Assembly (NCBI RefSeq): GCF_003260275.1
Contig: NZ_QJHB01000002.1
Span: 248,001-312,000, forward strand
Direction: 5' to 3'
Origin: Homoserinimonas sp. OAct 916
GTDB taxonomy: Bacteria; Actinomycetota; Actinomycetes; Actinomycetales; Microbacteriaceae
Length of the DNA stretch: 64,000 nt
Positions 44,401-53,964 of this stretch are shown one piece after another. The first letter of the stretch is position 1. The number at the start of each line of letters is the position of its first letter. The translations under genes were made by a program, and so were the position numbers. The notes under the pieces were generated by a model. It saw only the letters and a program-made list of their open reading frames with translations. It ran no database searches and had not been told where the DNA came from.

Positions 44401-45966
44401 ATGGAGCACGACGACAACAAACCGACTGAGCCGTCTGCTGAACCCGAAGACCCAGCGGGAGATACCACGCCCCATCAGTCCCAGCCAGCGAGTGGGCAAT
44501 CGGCTCCGGTCAGCGATTCCGCCGGCCACGAACCCCGGGCTCCAAAGAAGCGCAGGATGACGACGGGCAAAATAGTTGCCCTCGTGATATCAATTGTGGT
44601 GCTCGTTCCGGTGCTGGTGATCGTCAGCCTTCTGGCAATCAGCAACGTGATGTACACGATGGGTCAGAAGGAAAACGAGATAAGCACCACAGCGGTGCAG
44701 GTCACTCCGACTCAGCCTGATGCCTTTCTGGACGACCGGTACGAGTCTGGAGCACGTGAGCTGGCCATCGACGGCATCGCAGTGGAGCCCAGGGGCTTCT
44801 CGAGCGATAGAAAGATCCTGGCAATCTGGCGGATGCCCGAGGCTGTCGGCTGGGTCCCGTCCGACAATGAACTGCAGCTCTACGACGTCGCCTCGGGTGA
44901 ATTGATGCAGACCGTCAACGGTGTGGCTGCCTGCTCGCGCACCACTCCCGAAGACACGGTGTATTGCACCCGCCACACCTTTGCCGACGGCGGTGTGCTC
45001 GCGGTGAAAAAGCGCAAACTGATCGAGTTTGATGTTATGACGGGTGACATCGTCAACGAGCTCGAACTGCCCGCAAAGGGCACCCAGGAGGTGCGGTACC
45101 TGGGCGATTCGGGCGGCAATGCAATTGTCGAAGTGAACTCTTCGGACGCTTTGGGCACCCTCGGAACCTCGTTTGTGTACGCGATATCCCAGTCGACAGG
45201 AAAATATGTCTGGGAATTCCAGATAGGCGAGACGAAGAAAGAGATTTCGGACGGCTGTCTATTGGTGGACGCGGGCGCACGTGTCGCCTGCGCAGTCTTG
45301 GGCTTCACCGACACAGACGTGCCCCGCACAGTCCAAGCCATTGATGCCGCCAGCGGAGAAAAGGTCTCCGAGTCGCCTACGGGGTCATGGCAACTGTTCG
45401 GAGAAAATGGCTGGATCAATCTTGATAGCCCAGTGATAAACGTGAGCCCCGAACCGCCTGGTTCCAGCTCGGAAAGCATCTACGACTACGAGGGTCACGG
45501 CATCAGCTATGAGTTCGCAGAGCAACTCAAGGAGGGAATGGGCCGAGTGAACCTGGTGCCGGCACCTGGTGTCATCGCGTCCGAGCCCATCGTGACCTAT
45601 CCGCTTGAGTCCTACATGCAGGGCAGCATCCTCGACACCTTGGTGATCAACGCGCAGGGTGAACCGTTACTGAGGAGCACAGATCCACTGAGGGCGTCAG
45701 CACTTGACGGCGCCGAGATGGAGCGGATCAGCGACGGGAAGAAGCTGTTCACGGGGATTCCGGTCGGTGTCACCGCAAACGGTGCCGCAGTTCTGTACAC
45801 GGCTGACCTCTTTGATGAAGATGCAATTCTCATCGACGTTGAGACCGGGGAGACGATCATTGATGTCACCCCCGGTAGCGTAAACCCTAAGTTCCACATC
45901 AAATTCGGCGTGATCCACTACTCCCTGGCCGAAACCAGTGGTGCAGTGCTACTCCCGGGGTCGTAA
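44401..45966 (+). CDS. membrane-anchored hypothetical protein, possible beta-propeller
   Basis: A 521-residue protein not assigned to a named family. Residues 1-55 are acidic and Pro/Ser-rich, followed by a basic KKRR, one membrane helix (about 58-82) and a large outside domain. That domain has repeating strand patterns such as LQLYDVASGELMQTV, RKLIEFDVMTGDIVNEL and VQAIDAASGEKVSES, which resemble PQQ/WD40-like propeller blades. Topology therefore is N-in with an extracytoplasmic propeller, possibly a ligand or cell-wall sensor. It stands between the stress-protein and polyphosphate kinase genes. Confidence 0.75.
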   Translation: MEHDDNKPTEPSAEPEDPAGDTTPHQSQPASGQSAPVSDSAGHEPRAPKKRRMTTGKIVALVISIVVLVPVLVIVSLLAISNVMYTMGQKENEISTTAVQVTPTQPDAFLDDRYESGARELAIDGIAVEPRGFSSDRKILAIWRMPEAVGWVPSDNELQLYDVASGELMQTVNGVAACSRTTPEDTVYCTRHTFADGGVLAVKKRKLIEFDVMTGDIVNELELPAKGTQEVRYLGDSGGNAIVEVNSSDALGTLGTSFVYAISQSTGKYVWEFQIGETKKEISDGCLLVDAGARVACAVLGFTDTDVPRTVQAIDAASGEKVSESPTGSWQLFGENGWINLDSPVINVSPEPPGSSSESIYDYEGHGISYEFAEQLKEGMGRVNLVPAPGVIASEPIVTYPLESYMQGSILDTLVINAQGEPLLRSTDPLRASALDGAEMERISDGKKLFTGIPVGVTANGAAVLYTADLFDEDAILIDVETGETIIDVTPGSVNPKFHIKFGVIHYSLAETSGAVLLPGS

Positions 45967-46074
45967 CAGCGCTCCCCCGCTCCCCTTGGAGAGGAACGGG
46001 CACACTGAGGTCGATGTCGCGACCAAGACGTTGTTGCACCCATAGAATTCGAGTATCTCGAGAAGGGAACCACA

Positions 46075-46893
46075 GTGGGTGCGCGCATGTCCAAGAGTCT
46101 CTACGAGTCCGAGTTGAAACGGTTACAGGCGCAGCTCGTTGAGATGCAGGCATGGGTGCAGGCCACCGGAGCCCGGGTTGTGGTGATCTTCGAGGGAAGA
46201 GATGGGGCGGGCAAGGGCTCCGCCATCAAGCGCGTTGCGGAATACCTCAACCCTCGTGTCGCACGAATCGTGGCCCTGCCCACTCCGAGCGCACGTGACA
46301 AGACGCGGTGGTACTTCCAACGGTATGTGCCACACTTGCCGGCGGCAGGCGAGATCGTGCTGATGGACCGCTCCTGGTACAACCGGGCCGGGGTCGAGAG
46401 GGTCATGGGCTACTGCACGAACGACGAGTACCACCGGTTCCTCCACCAGACGCCCATCTTCGAGCGGATGCTGGTCGAGGACGGGATCATCCTGCTGAAG
46501 TATTGGTTCAGCGTGTCCGACGTCGAACAGGAGAGCCGCTTCCGCTCTCGCGGCAATGACCCGATGCGGCGCTGGAAGCTCAGCCCGAACGACGTGCTGT
46601 CGATCACCAAATGGGAGGACTATTCACGGGCGAAAGACACAATGCTCGTGCACACCGACATTCCCGAAGCGCCCTGGATCGGAGTTGATGGCGACGACAA
46701 GCGGCGGGCGCGCATCAACATGATCGCGCACCTGCTTGCGCGCGTTCCGTACCAGCTGATGGAGCGCGAAGCGGTTGTCATCCCGGAGCGCCCGCGCTCT
46801 GGCGGTTACGAACGGCCACCGCGCGACGAAATGACATTCGTGCCCGACCACGCAGCCGAAGTCGAACACCGGCACAAGAAACACTCGAAGTGA
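46075..46893 (+). CDS. ppk2: polyphosphate kinase 2
   Basis: PPK2-family kinase of 272 residues that phosphorylates nucleotides with polyphosphate. Walker A GRDGAGKGS (41-49), Walker B LMDRSWYNRAGVERVMG and the lid region SRFRSRGNDPMRRWKLS are intact. A GTG at 46075 follows GAAGGGA at 6 bp; an ATG at 46087 is the alternative. The charged His/Lys tail is typical. One-domain size suggests class I (NDP) or III activity; the sequence alone does not separate them. The 233 bp after it hold no recognised gene. Confidence 0.94.
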   Translation: MGARMSKSLYESELKRLQAQLVEMQAWVQATGARVVVIFEGRDGAGKGSAIKRVAEYLNPRVARIVALPTPSARDKTRWYFQRYVPHLPAAGEIVLMDRSWYNRAGVERVMGYCTNDEYHRFLHQTPIFERMLVEDGIILLKYWFSVSDVEQESRFRSRGNDPMRRWKLSPNDVLSITKWEDYSRAKDTMLVHTDIPEAPWIGVDGDDKRRARINMIAHLLARVPYQLMEREAVVIPERPRSGGYERPPRDEMTFVPDHAAEVEHRHKKHSK

Positions 46894-47126
46894 ATCGAGC
46901 ATGTTGAAGGCGCGAGTCGAGAATCTTGAACACATCCTCGGCTGTCCCATCTGATCCTTTTCTCCGGGTGCCGTAGGGGTTGCACGAGCCAGAGCGTGCG
47001 GGACGGTTCTCTGTCGCGCGCGGTCGTCTGCGATGCCGCGCAGGCTCGAGAGCGCGTTCATTCGGGTGAGGAACCAGCGTTCCGTTTGCGGAGCCAAACC
47101 TGTCCGCAACGGGAACGGGTGGTGAC

Positions 47127-47297
47127 TCAGGCGCGGGGTTCGCATCCTGCGAAGAAGCCGTAGACGAGCAGCACGATGATGGCTCCGCGGATCGCGAGGA
47201 GCCAGTTCTGAATGGAGAATAGCTTTTTGTTGTCACGTACCGATAAATGCCCCTGATTGGCTGAGCGCTCGTCGGCGCAGGCGGCGATCACTGACAC
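47127..47297 (-). CDS. possible small single-pass membrane protein (56 aa)
   Basis: A short frame beginning with GTG 5 bp after GGAGGG and lying 23 bp downstream of the FNT channel gene on the same strand. It ends with one membrane segment: NWLLAIRGAIIVLLVYGFF followed by AGCEPRA. The strong ribosome site, operon position and clean hydrophobic helix support a real small protein, perhaps an accessory of the channel. No homologue is known to me, and chance remains possible. Confidence 0.45.
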   Translation of the reverse strand: MSVIAACADERSANQGHLSVRDNKKLFSIQNWLLAIRGAIIVLLVYGFFAGCEPRA

Positions 47298-47320
47298 AGA
47301 GGCCCTCCGTATCCGGATGC

Positions 47321-48223
47321 CTAGGCGTCGTCAGATCGTTCGCCGTTGCGCTCTTTCTCGTGGCGGTCCGAGGAATCTTGAACGACCTCGTCGAGTGTTT
47401 GCCCGGCACGCTCGATGTCACGACCGGATCCCATGACCTGGCCGTAATTGAGAAGGCTCACGATGAGCACGCCGCCGACGATGTTGCCCAATGCCGCCGC
47501 GGCCAGCCACATGCCATACTCGCCGGCCGTGATGCGGCCGTCGAGCATGGCGGCCAGCGCTTCGCCGCTGCCGGCGATGCAGTGGGCCAGTCCGGCGGCG
47601 CCCACAACAAAGGTAGTGAGATAGACGATCACGATTTGCCCGATACTGTGGCGGGCGGCAGAGACCAGCCACGCCATCAGCGCGATGATCCACCCTCCGA
47701 TGATGCCGGAGAAGAAGATTTGTGCGAAGTCTCCGCTCCCGACCGTTTTCTCGCCGAGCATGCTGAGTGCCTCGCGCAAGTCTGCACTCAAGGCAGGCGT
47801 TTTCATGACCAGCACGGCAAACAACAGCGCACCCAATATGTTCGCGGCGAACACGATCACCCACAGTCGAAGGGTCTTGACTATGTGCTTCTTCGTGGCC
47901 AGAACGACGAGAACCGGAAACAACGTGTTTTCTGTGAACAGCTGGGCGCGCCCCATCACAACGACAATGAACCCGATCGGATACAGCAGTGCGGCCAACA
48001 GGTGCGCTGCAGGTGCCGCGGGACCAACGGCAGCGAGAATGGTGGCCGCCCCAAGGCCGGTGAGGCCCATTCCCAGCCCGGCGGCCACGCCCGACAGCGC
48101 CAGGCCGACGGACGAGCGCTTGAGTTCGTCCTCCCCCGTGTCGTGAGCGACGGCGAAGATCTGTGCGGCGGTCAGTCGAGCGCCCTCAGCGGGGGGTTCC
48201 TGATTCGCATTGTCGAACGTCAT
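47321..48223 (-). CDS. formate/nitrite transporter (FNT) family channel
   Basis: A 300-residue six-helix protein of the FNT fold. GRAQLFTENTLFPVLVVL and the later AGLAHCIAGSGEALAAM are the half-helix regions that line the pore, including the central histidine in AHCIAGS. It would form a pentamer passing small monocarboxylate or nitrite ions. The acidic N- and C-terminal tails are cytosolic. No formate or nitrite enzyme gene is adjacent, so the ion cannot be assigned. Confidence 0.92.
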   Translation of the reverse strand: MTFDNANQEPPAEGARLTAAQIFAVAHDTGEDELKRSSVGLALSGVAAGLGMGLTGLGAATILAAVGPAAPAAHLLAALLYPIGFIVVVMGRAQLFTENTLFPVLVVLATKKHIVKTLRLWVIVFAANILGALLFAVLVMKTPALSADLREALSMLGEKTVGSGDFAQIFFSGIIGGWIIALMAWLVSAARHSIGQIVIVYLTTFVVGAAGLAHCIAGSGEALAAMLDGRITAGEYGMWLAAAALGNIVGGVLIVSLLNYGQVMGSGRDIERAGQTLDEVVQDSSDRHEKERNGERSDDA

Positions 48224-48388
48224 CGCATAACAATAGCTCGCGAGGACAGTGCGTGCCGCAGTGATGGCGTAGAGGTAAGCGAAATAGACGCTGAGCGGTC
48301 AGCGACAAAGTCAGCGACAGCGCGCGATGCAACGCTTTAGGCAACAGGAGCGCCATTGTCATCCAGATGGGTCAGAGTGTCAGCTCGC

Positions 48389-48820
48389 CTACTCCGTAAG
48401 GTGAAACACAGGGTGCCGTGACGCTTCATCGATGAAGCTGTCTGCCGGGTCACCAGCCGTCGCGTCGAAGTATGACGCGGTAATTGGCACTTCGCGCACG
48501 TACTGCTGCAGCACCGGCCCTGCAGTTTGTGCATCCACGCCGTCGGCGTGCAGCACCTCGGTCCGTCTCCCCCGCCGTAATGACACCTCACCGTTTGCGC
48601 GTACGTTGTGAACCCAGCTCACATTCCCGTACGGCGCGACAAGCCATCGTTGGTTCCCAGACTCGACGAGGGTGACCGGTGTCGTCCTGCGTTTTCCGCT
48701 CCGGCGGCCCGTCGTGGTGAGCAGATAACTCGATTTCGCGCCGATCCCCGCTCGGATCAAAACAGTCATCATTGCGTTGGTCGCGCGCCGCGCGGGTCCG
48801 AGTCGATACGTCTTGGCCAT
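48389..48820 (-). CDS. deazaflavin(F420)-dependent nitroreductase-family protein
   Basis: A split-barrel protein of 143 residues similar to the DDN family of actinobacteria. The N-terminal amphipathic segment is followed by LLTTTGRRSGKRRTTPVTLVE and WLVAPYGNVSWVHNVRANGEVSLRRG, the blocks that bind F420 in characterised members. Natural substrates are probably quinones. The start at 48820 is chosen by family alignment; the frame runs further upstream without similarity. Confidence 0.9.
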   Translation of the reverse strand: MAKTYRLGPARRATNAMMTVLIRAGIGAKSSYLLTTTGRRSGKRRTTPVTLVESGNQRWLVAPYGNVSWVHNVRANGEVSLRRGRRTEVLHADGVDAQTAGPVLQQYVREVPITASYFDATAGDPADSFIDEASRHPVFHLTE

Positions 48821-48984
48821 TGTTCCATGATGCCGGAGATATGAAAGATTAGTGCAGATCGGTAGCGGTGGGCAGACCTTTATTTTGAGTGAAGGTGTTT
48901 GGGACAGGGCCTCCAAGACGCTATCGGCCGGCTTCTCGTCGGCGGATCGCAAACAGGGAGTCGCGCCCGTCGGAAGATCGTGGA

Positions 48985-49209
48985 ATGATCCTCGAGTCGA
49001 AGACAGTGAAGAACGGACTGCACCTCCACCTCGTGCCGGTCAAGGGTGGCCGCGAAGACGAGCGGGCCCGACTAGTCGATTACGGAGCGGTCGCGGTCGC
49101 CGACTTCCGCGGAAAGTACGGCCCTGGAACCGGATGGGCCATCCTGGCTGGTGCCGACGGAAACGAGTTCTGCATTCTTCGAACCGCAGTTGAGCGCTCG
49201 GAAATCTGA
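48985..49209 (+). pseudogene. VOC/glyoxalase-like C-terminal remnant
   Basis: The 74-codon frame reads like the last third of a glyoxalase-6-type VOC protein: KTVKNGLHLHLVPVKGG, then a segment ending WAILAGADGNEFCILR, the usual metal-glutamate strand. The upstream half of the domain is missing, and the preceding bases overlap the divergent nitroreductase upstream region. It is probably a truncated gene, though a short expressed product from the ATG behind GGAAG is possible. Confidence 0.5.
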
Positions 49210-49581
49210 GGTCGATGCATGAGCAGTTGCGGTTGTCCGACCCAAGAATCGGACCACCCGTAGCGCGCAGAATCTATGGGGCTGCTTCGACGAACGGTCG
49301 CGGCCAGCCGGCAAGCGGATCAGGTGATCCAACAGATGTGCACCGATAGGGGTGGTGGCGTCGGCTTCTCGAGCATCGATGGAAAATGGTTGCTCGTTCG
49401 TTCAGAAACCATGGCACACCGATGAACGTTCGTCTCTAGCGTCGGCCACCCGGTGGCGCCGATCAGTGGAGAGCACGCGCCGGTCACGAACAGCAAAGGA
49501 AGGGTTAGGCGTTTTACTCCAGGGACAGATGCGGAGGCGATCGGTCTGCGGGAGGGCGCTCCAGTCACAGACCGAACTCCG
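49210..49581. other. intergenic stretch, no gene recognised
   Basis: Short open frames exist on both strands, but none has a recognisable domain or a ribosome site. It separates the VOC remnant from the end of the ANTAR gene. Confidence 0.6.
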
Positions 49582-50316
49582 CTACGGATGGGGTGGTGCA
49601 GCTTCTATGTCCAGGGTTCGGTCAATGACCTGTTTGGCGACGGCGTGAATGCTGAGGTTGTTGCTGCGGGCATAGGAACGCATCGCGGCGAAGGCCTCAG
49701 AGATCCCCATGGCTTTGGATGCGGCCAGAATGCCCTTGGCCTGCTCAACGATGATTCTGCTGTCCAGTGCCCGTTTTAGTTGCGCGGTGACCACGCTTGA
49801 TTCGCGAACACTACGTTCGTGCAGGATACCGATCGTCGCGGCACCGGCCAGCGCCTGGGCGAGGATGGTATCCCGTTCACTCAATACACCGACACGCCGG
49901 TTGAACAGAACCATCGCGCCGATGGTTTCTCCGCGCAACGTCATCGGGACGGCATGGATCGAACGGAATCCTAATTTGAGGGCCGCCGGCCGAAACTCCA
50001 GCCAGCGTCCTTCGGAGTCAGCGAGGTCTTCCACGACGACCGGTTGGCCGGTGGCGAGACAATCAACACCTGGCCCCGATTCCGCATCCAGTTGCATAAT
50101 CTCTGCCAACTCGCTCCCTTCGCTGAAGGATGCGACGAGTTGAAGCCCCCCACCGGCAGCAAGGAGCAGGATGCGACCGGTGTCGACGGGCATGAGTTCC
50201 GTGCACTCATGCAACAGGGTGTGGAGCAGGTCGGCCATGTCGTAGGTATCGATCATGGTGTCCGCGAGAGTTGCAAAAGCTGTGATCAGTTTCTGCTCGC
50301 GCCCGGTATCGGCCAT
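49582..50316 (-). CDS. GAF-ANTAR RNA-binding regulator
   Basis: A 244-residue protein with a GAF sensor domain (about 12-160; GRILLLAAGGGLQLVAS, GPGVDCLATGQPVVVEDL) and a C-terminal ANTAR domain (about 170-232; ALDSRIIVEQAKGILA...YARSNNLSIHAVA). ANTAR proteins bind paired hexaloop stem-loops in mRNA leaders and prevent termination. The GAF ligand is unknown. The gene is monocistronic and typical of actinobacteria. Confidence 0.93.
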   Translation of the reverse strand: MADTGREQKLITAFATLADTMIDTYDMADLLHTLLHECTELMPVDTGRILLLAAGGGLQLVASFSEGSELAEIMQLDAESGPGVDCLATGQPVVVEDLADSEGRWLEFRPAALKLGFRSIHAVPMTLRGETIGAMVLFNRRVGVLSERDTILAQALAGAATIGILHERSVRESSVVTAQLKRALDSRIIVEQAKGILAASKAMGISEAFAAMRSYARSNNLSIHAVAKQVIDRTLDIEAAPPHP

Positions 50317-50571
50317 GGCTTCCCCTCTTCAGTGACTGGGCTATTTCGTAAACTGATTCGAGCTCTTGTGAACATCTTCCAAAACATAGGCGAATGGCAT
50401 TGCTCCACCAGTTGATATCATACAAGAGACAGGTGCCCGACGAGTCATGCCTTCTGTAACGACCGGCTCTGATTCAACAGACCCAACGGGCCTCATCGCC
50501 GTTGCCGCTATCAATTCCCGCGGGTACGGATCACAAAATGAGCTGTGACGCCCGTACCCTCGATTCCAGGT

Positions 50572-50973
50572 TTATGGCTCGTCGTTGTTCGCTGAGCTGC
50601 GCTGGGTCCATCCTGACCAGCCTTGGGCATCGACGACGCAAAATCGATTGCCCTCCGGGTCTTCCATGATCACGTAGTCGGCGTCCAGGGGCCGTCGTTC
50701 CCAGTGCACTTCGTGCGCACCAAGCTCAATCAGTCGGGAGACCTCTGCGGTCTGATCCTCAGCATACAAATCGAGGTGAATCCGCGGCGGAAGCACTCGC
50801 TCCGAGGAATGCGCATCCAGAGAAACGTTCGGTCCTGCGCCCTGGCGCGGATGCAGTAACGCGAAGTCAACGTCCATTGGCTCGCGGACCGCGTAGTTCA
50901 GCGTTTTCGACCAGAACTCCACCTGAGCTGCCAAGTCACTCACGCGTATCACGACAGATCCGACGATCAGCAT
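50572..50973 (-). CDS. VOC-family (glyoxalase/bleomycin-resistance-like) protein
   Basis: A 133-residue VOC protein with two beta-alpha-beta-beta-beta modules: VGSVVIRVSDLAAQVEFWSKTLNY at the start and ADYVIMEDPEGNRFCVVDAQ at the end, the latter carrying the conserved glutamate region. Start chosen at MLIVGSVV, where the fold begins. Possible lyase, dioxygenase or drug-binding function; no context narrows it. Confidence 0.88.
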   Translation of the reverse strand: MLIVGSVVIRVSDLAAQVEFWSKTLNYAVREPMDVDFALLHPRQGAGPNVSLDAHSSERVLPPRIHLDLYAEDQTAEVSRLIELGAHEVHWERRPLDADYVIMEDPEGNRFCVVDAQGWSGWTQRSSANNDEP

Positions 50974-51475
50974 TATTCGACCATAATGTTGCTGGGGTCG
51001 AATGACAATACGAGCCCCAACTCGCCCGTAATCCGGTCGGTAAGTAGGCAACTACCCGTAAGGTCAGGGGCGGCCGGCAGCATCCGCTCACCGAGGTGAC
51101 CGAGCACTTTGGGGCCCGCGCGGATTCCTTTTTGGTTAGCGACTTGGCACCCTCACAAACTCAACGGAGTTGCCTATGAGCGAGTCAACGATCAGATCAG
51201 ATTGGATATCCGCAGAAAATTCGTTTGCAGACGGTTTGGGTCACGACGTCGTCGAGCTGCTCTACCGACTCGAGTGTTAGTACAGAGTCGGCCCCCTCAG
51301 CGGATCCCCGTCTGAGACGACACTGGCCGCGGCTTCGCGGGGGAAAAGTGATTCCACCTTTCGTTGAAGGTCATCCCCTCGTGACTGTTGTTGGCCATTC
51401 ACCGGGATTGCGGCCGATCGTCCCCTCAAGTGTGCATCTCGTGGATGGCGTCTAATCGCAGGCCGCCTGAGAGCC
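50974..51475. other. gene-poor 500-bp stretch with one candidate small ORF
   Basis: No domain-bearing gene is visible. The most natural-looking frame is 51176-51280 (+), 34 codons beginning with MSESTIRSDW behind ACGGAG and ending VELLYRLEC; it could be a small protein or the 5' fragment of a lost gene. The region otherwise separates the VOC gene from the ArsR/SRPBCC operon. Confidence 0.35.
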
Positions 51476-51970
51476 TCACTTTTGAGCTTCAGCCAGAGTA
51501 GCGTCGAGCCGTTCGAAGTCTTCATCCATGCCCGCGTCCATGCCCGATGCGAGCATTGCATCGCACCCTTCCTTGGACGTGTATGTGGAGGTGACTTCCA
51601 GCGCGCTGGATTCACCGTCGAGATCGATGAACTTCAACGTCTCCAAGGTGACGCCGAGTTCATCCTCGTACTCCCAGGTGTGCACAATGAGACCCGGCTC
51701 GACCCTGTGGTAAGAGCCTCGGAACGGCCAGCTGCCGCCGGATGCCGCCTCGACGACATATCGAAATGCTCCACCGGTAGTCGCATCGAAACGGTCAACC
51801 CGCACAGTTGTCCCTCGCGGGCCCATCCATTGTGTGAACAGGTCAACTTCGGTGTGCGCTCGTTGCACGAGTGCTGCTGGTGCGGCGAACTCTCTCCGGT
51901 GAAAGATGCTTTGTTCGCCGGTGCGTGAGTGCTCGGTGAGCCCTGGCTGGCGGATGTCGTGGTCGTTCAT
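51476..51970 (-). CDS. SRPBCC/AHSA1-family protein
   Basis: A 164-residue START-like (activator of Hsp90 ATPase homologue) domain. HRREFAAPAALVQRAHTEVDLFTQWMGPRG opens it and YTSKEGCDAMLASGMDAGMDEDFERLDATL closes it with the long C-terminal helix. Such proteins bind hydrophobic ligands. The ATG overlaps the stop of the ArsR gene by 4 bp; ArsR/AHSA1 pairs are common in actinobacteria and are usually co-regulated. Confidence 0.9.
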   Translation of the reverse strand: MNDHDIRQPGLTEHSRTGEQSIFHRREFAAPAALVQRAHTEVDLFTQWMGPRGTTVRVDRFDATTGGAFRYVVEAASGGSWPFRGSYHRVEPGLIVHTWEYEDELGVTLETLKFIDLDGESSALEVTSTYTSKEGCDAMLASGMDAGMDEDFERLDATLAEAQK

Positions 51971-52329
51971 GATTTCTCCTCATGTGGTTCGGTCGGATCG
52001 GTGAGAGTAGTGAGTACGAGATCAAGTCGTTGGTATCGATCCTCGAGCCGATGTCTTTGAGCTTCCATCCAGCGCATTGCGTCGTCCAGTGGCTGTGACT
52101 CGATTCGCACACGGCGCGTTCGGCCCTCCTTGTGGCGTGTGATCAGTCCAGCCCGTTCGAGCACGTCAAGTTGTTGGGAGACGGCTTGAAAGGAGATTTC
52201 GAACAGGGCGACAAGCTCGCCAACAGTGGCATCCGATGTCGCCAGTCGGTCAATGATGGTCGATCGCACGGGGTCACCGATGGCGGCGAACGTTTGTGTC
52301 ACAGCTGAAGTCACCTTCCCATTATTCAA
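51967..52329 (-). CDS. ArsR-family transcriptional regulator
   Basis: A winged-helix regulator of 120 residues: FAAIGDPVRSTIIDRLA, then the recognition region TVGELVALFEISFQAVSQQLDVLERAGLI and the wing TRHKEGRTRRVRI. No metal-binding cysteine pair is seen, so it probably responds to something other than arsenic. The start is a TTG at 52329, with a GTG five codons further on as alternative. It forms a coupled operon with the SRPBCC gene. Confidence 0.9.
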   Translation of the reverse strand: MNNGKVTSAVTQTFAAIGDPVRSTIIDRLATSDATVGELVALFEISFQAVSQQLDVLERAGLITRHKEGRTRRVRIESQPLDDAMRWMEAQRHRLEDRYQRLDLVLTTLTDPTEPHEEKS

Positions 52330-52433
52330 CCCGATGCTTGAATATCAAACGATTTGAGTATTTTCACCACTTGTTTCATGGTGAGCGGCATCCGCCCAGG
52401 CGGAGAGGCAGGCCATGACGGGAGCAGCAGGCC

Positions 52434-52775
52434 ATGACCCAGCGAGTTATTGGTGTGGTTGCTGTCAGTGCGGTACTTCTCGGCGTTTTGACGCCGGTTG
52501 CCGCCACTGCAGCTCACCGCGTCAGTCGCAGCGGACGTGGCGCAGGCGCAGGATCTACCGATGTGAGTACCGCGCGCTACATCAATGATGTTCAGGGACC
52601 CTGCGTTCGGGTGCCGGGGCGTCGGGACGGTTCTGCTGCCTGGGGCGCGCAAAAGCTGAACAACTTGGGGCGGAAGCGGTCACATCTTGCGCAAACATTA
52701 CAGCCAGTCGCGTCTGATCACGCAGCGTGTCTCTGTCACCGTGACCGCACGAATACCGGAACCATCGCGGAGTGA
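52434..52775 (+). pseudogene. remnant of an exported protein
   Basis: The frame starts with a good signal peptide (MTQRVIGVVAVSAVLLGVLT, cleavage after ATAAH-like residues) but continues with low-complexity Arg/Gly sequence lacking any domain. A plausible secreted-protein frame reading RVSVTVTARIPEPSRSE is visible near 52725-52770 in another register, and further coding-like sequence follows. This suggests a gene decayed by frameshifts. An intact small secreted peptide cannot be excluded. Confidence 0.35.
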
Positions 52776-52947
52776 GAAGAACGGCTCGAAGCATTCTGGT
52801 CGAGTGCCGATGACGAAAACGTAGAAGTGACCCTCGGAGGCATTGCTGCGTTAGCGCCCGAGCTGCCGCGTTCTGCGCCGCTCGATATTCGCGAAACGCG
52901 TTGCGAGCGCTGCTACTCGCGTTGGAAGAAAGAGCCGGCTTACCTGC

Positions 52948-53619
52948 TCATGGATTTACCTCGGTCACACGAGACAACACCTGTGGGCCAATTTCTGTTG
53001 CATCGCTGTCAGGAAAAACGTCGAAGACAACTGGAACGCCGTCCACCTCACTGAGTACACTTTTCGACGCTTCTAAAACCTTATGAGAGAGCGCTATCCG
53101 AACCGCGCCAGTCTCAGAATCTACGCCGAGGCTCATCATCGGACCACCGAACACCTCAGCCCAATGCTCTCGTTCCTCAAATATTTCTTCGACCACTGCC
53201 TGACTGTCCTGTCGCGAGTAGTCCAATTCAGAAGTCGAAACAGTCACACCGGCTATCTTCGGCAGGTTCTCGACATCAGCCAAAAAATTTTGTACTTCGA
53301 CGGGGTCAGCTGTCCCGTCATAGTAAATCTCCACTTCTCCGGAACTGTCGTCGACCCGAACGTGATTGAGAGTTGATGAATGCCGAACAGTCTGAAGAAT
53401 ACGGAGCGCTTCCGCGAGTGGCTCACCGTCGTTCAGCGCTTGGCTTGAATCAGGCAAGACCATTTGCTCAGATCCGTCCGTCGCCACGTAAGAACTGCTA
53501 TTTGCGTTGCCCGCTGCGATAGAAACGGGAAGCAACCCACCGACGAGAGCAACGCTGAGGCCGGCCGAGAGCATTGGCCCTTTTCGGAATAAGAGCGAAC
53601 GTGCGGCTCTGTCATTCAT
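52948..53619 (-). CDS. exported hypothetical protein
   Basis: A 223-residue protein with an N-terminal signal segment (KGPMLSAGLSVALVGGLLPVSIAAG) and a mixed alpha/beta domain of unknown family. Two similar halves can be suspected: EVEIYYDGTADPVEVQNFLADVENLP and AVRIALSHKVLEASKSVLSEVDGVPVVF, each a strand followed by a helix. The pattern resembles pro-domains of secreted peptidases, but no catalytic domain follows. Function not known. Confidence 0.7.
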   Translation of the reverse strand: MNDRAARSLLFRKGPMLSAGLSVALVGGLLPVSIAAGNANSSSYVATDGSEQMVLPDSSQALNDGEPLAEALRILQTVRHSSTLNHVRVDDSSGEVEIYYDGTADPVEVQNFLADVENLPKIAGVTVSTSELDYSRQDSQAVVEEIFEEREHWAEVFGGPMMSLGVDSETGAVRIALSHKVLEASKSVLSEVDGVPVVFDVFPDSDATEIGPQVLSRVTEVNP

Positions 53620-53964
53620 TCTGGAACCATTTCGTAGCGTCGACGCTGGCTGGCGGGCTGGCCCCCACCATAACAGCGAAGCCTCCGCGGCTCCACCGTC
53701 CTCGTTACCCCACGCGCCAAAGCGCGGTGAATGGGCGCCGTATTGCGATTGGGGTTCTGAGCGGTTGGGCTACAGCGGATGCGCGGTAGGGCTGTGCAAC
53801 CCTTACGGTCCACGCGTGGCCGTGATGCCGTGTGATGCTCCGATGACCTGTCTCGGGCTCGTCATGGCGAACGGTCTGACCGTCGGCTCTACCTGGGCGC
53901 TTTCACGTGTCACCACTCGTCCAAGATCACACAACATTCTCTTGCCACGCCCAGTCCGCGAGCC
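53620..53964. other. intergenic stretch, no gene recognised
   Basis: Between the divergent-looking end of the acetyltransferase gene and the start of the exported protein. Frames on both strands are short or lack similarity; no hairpin terminator was identified. Confidence 0.6.
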
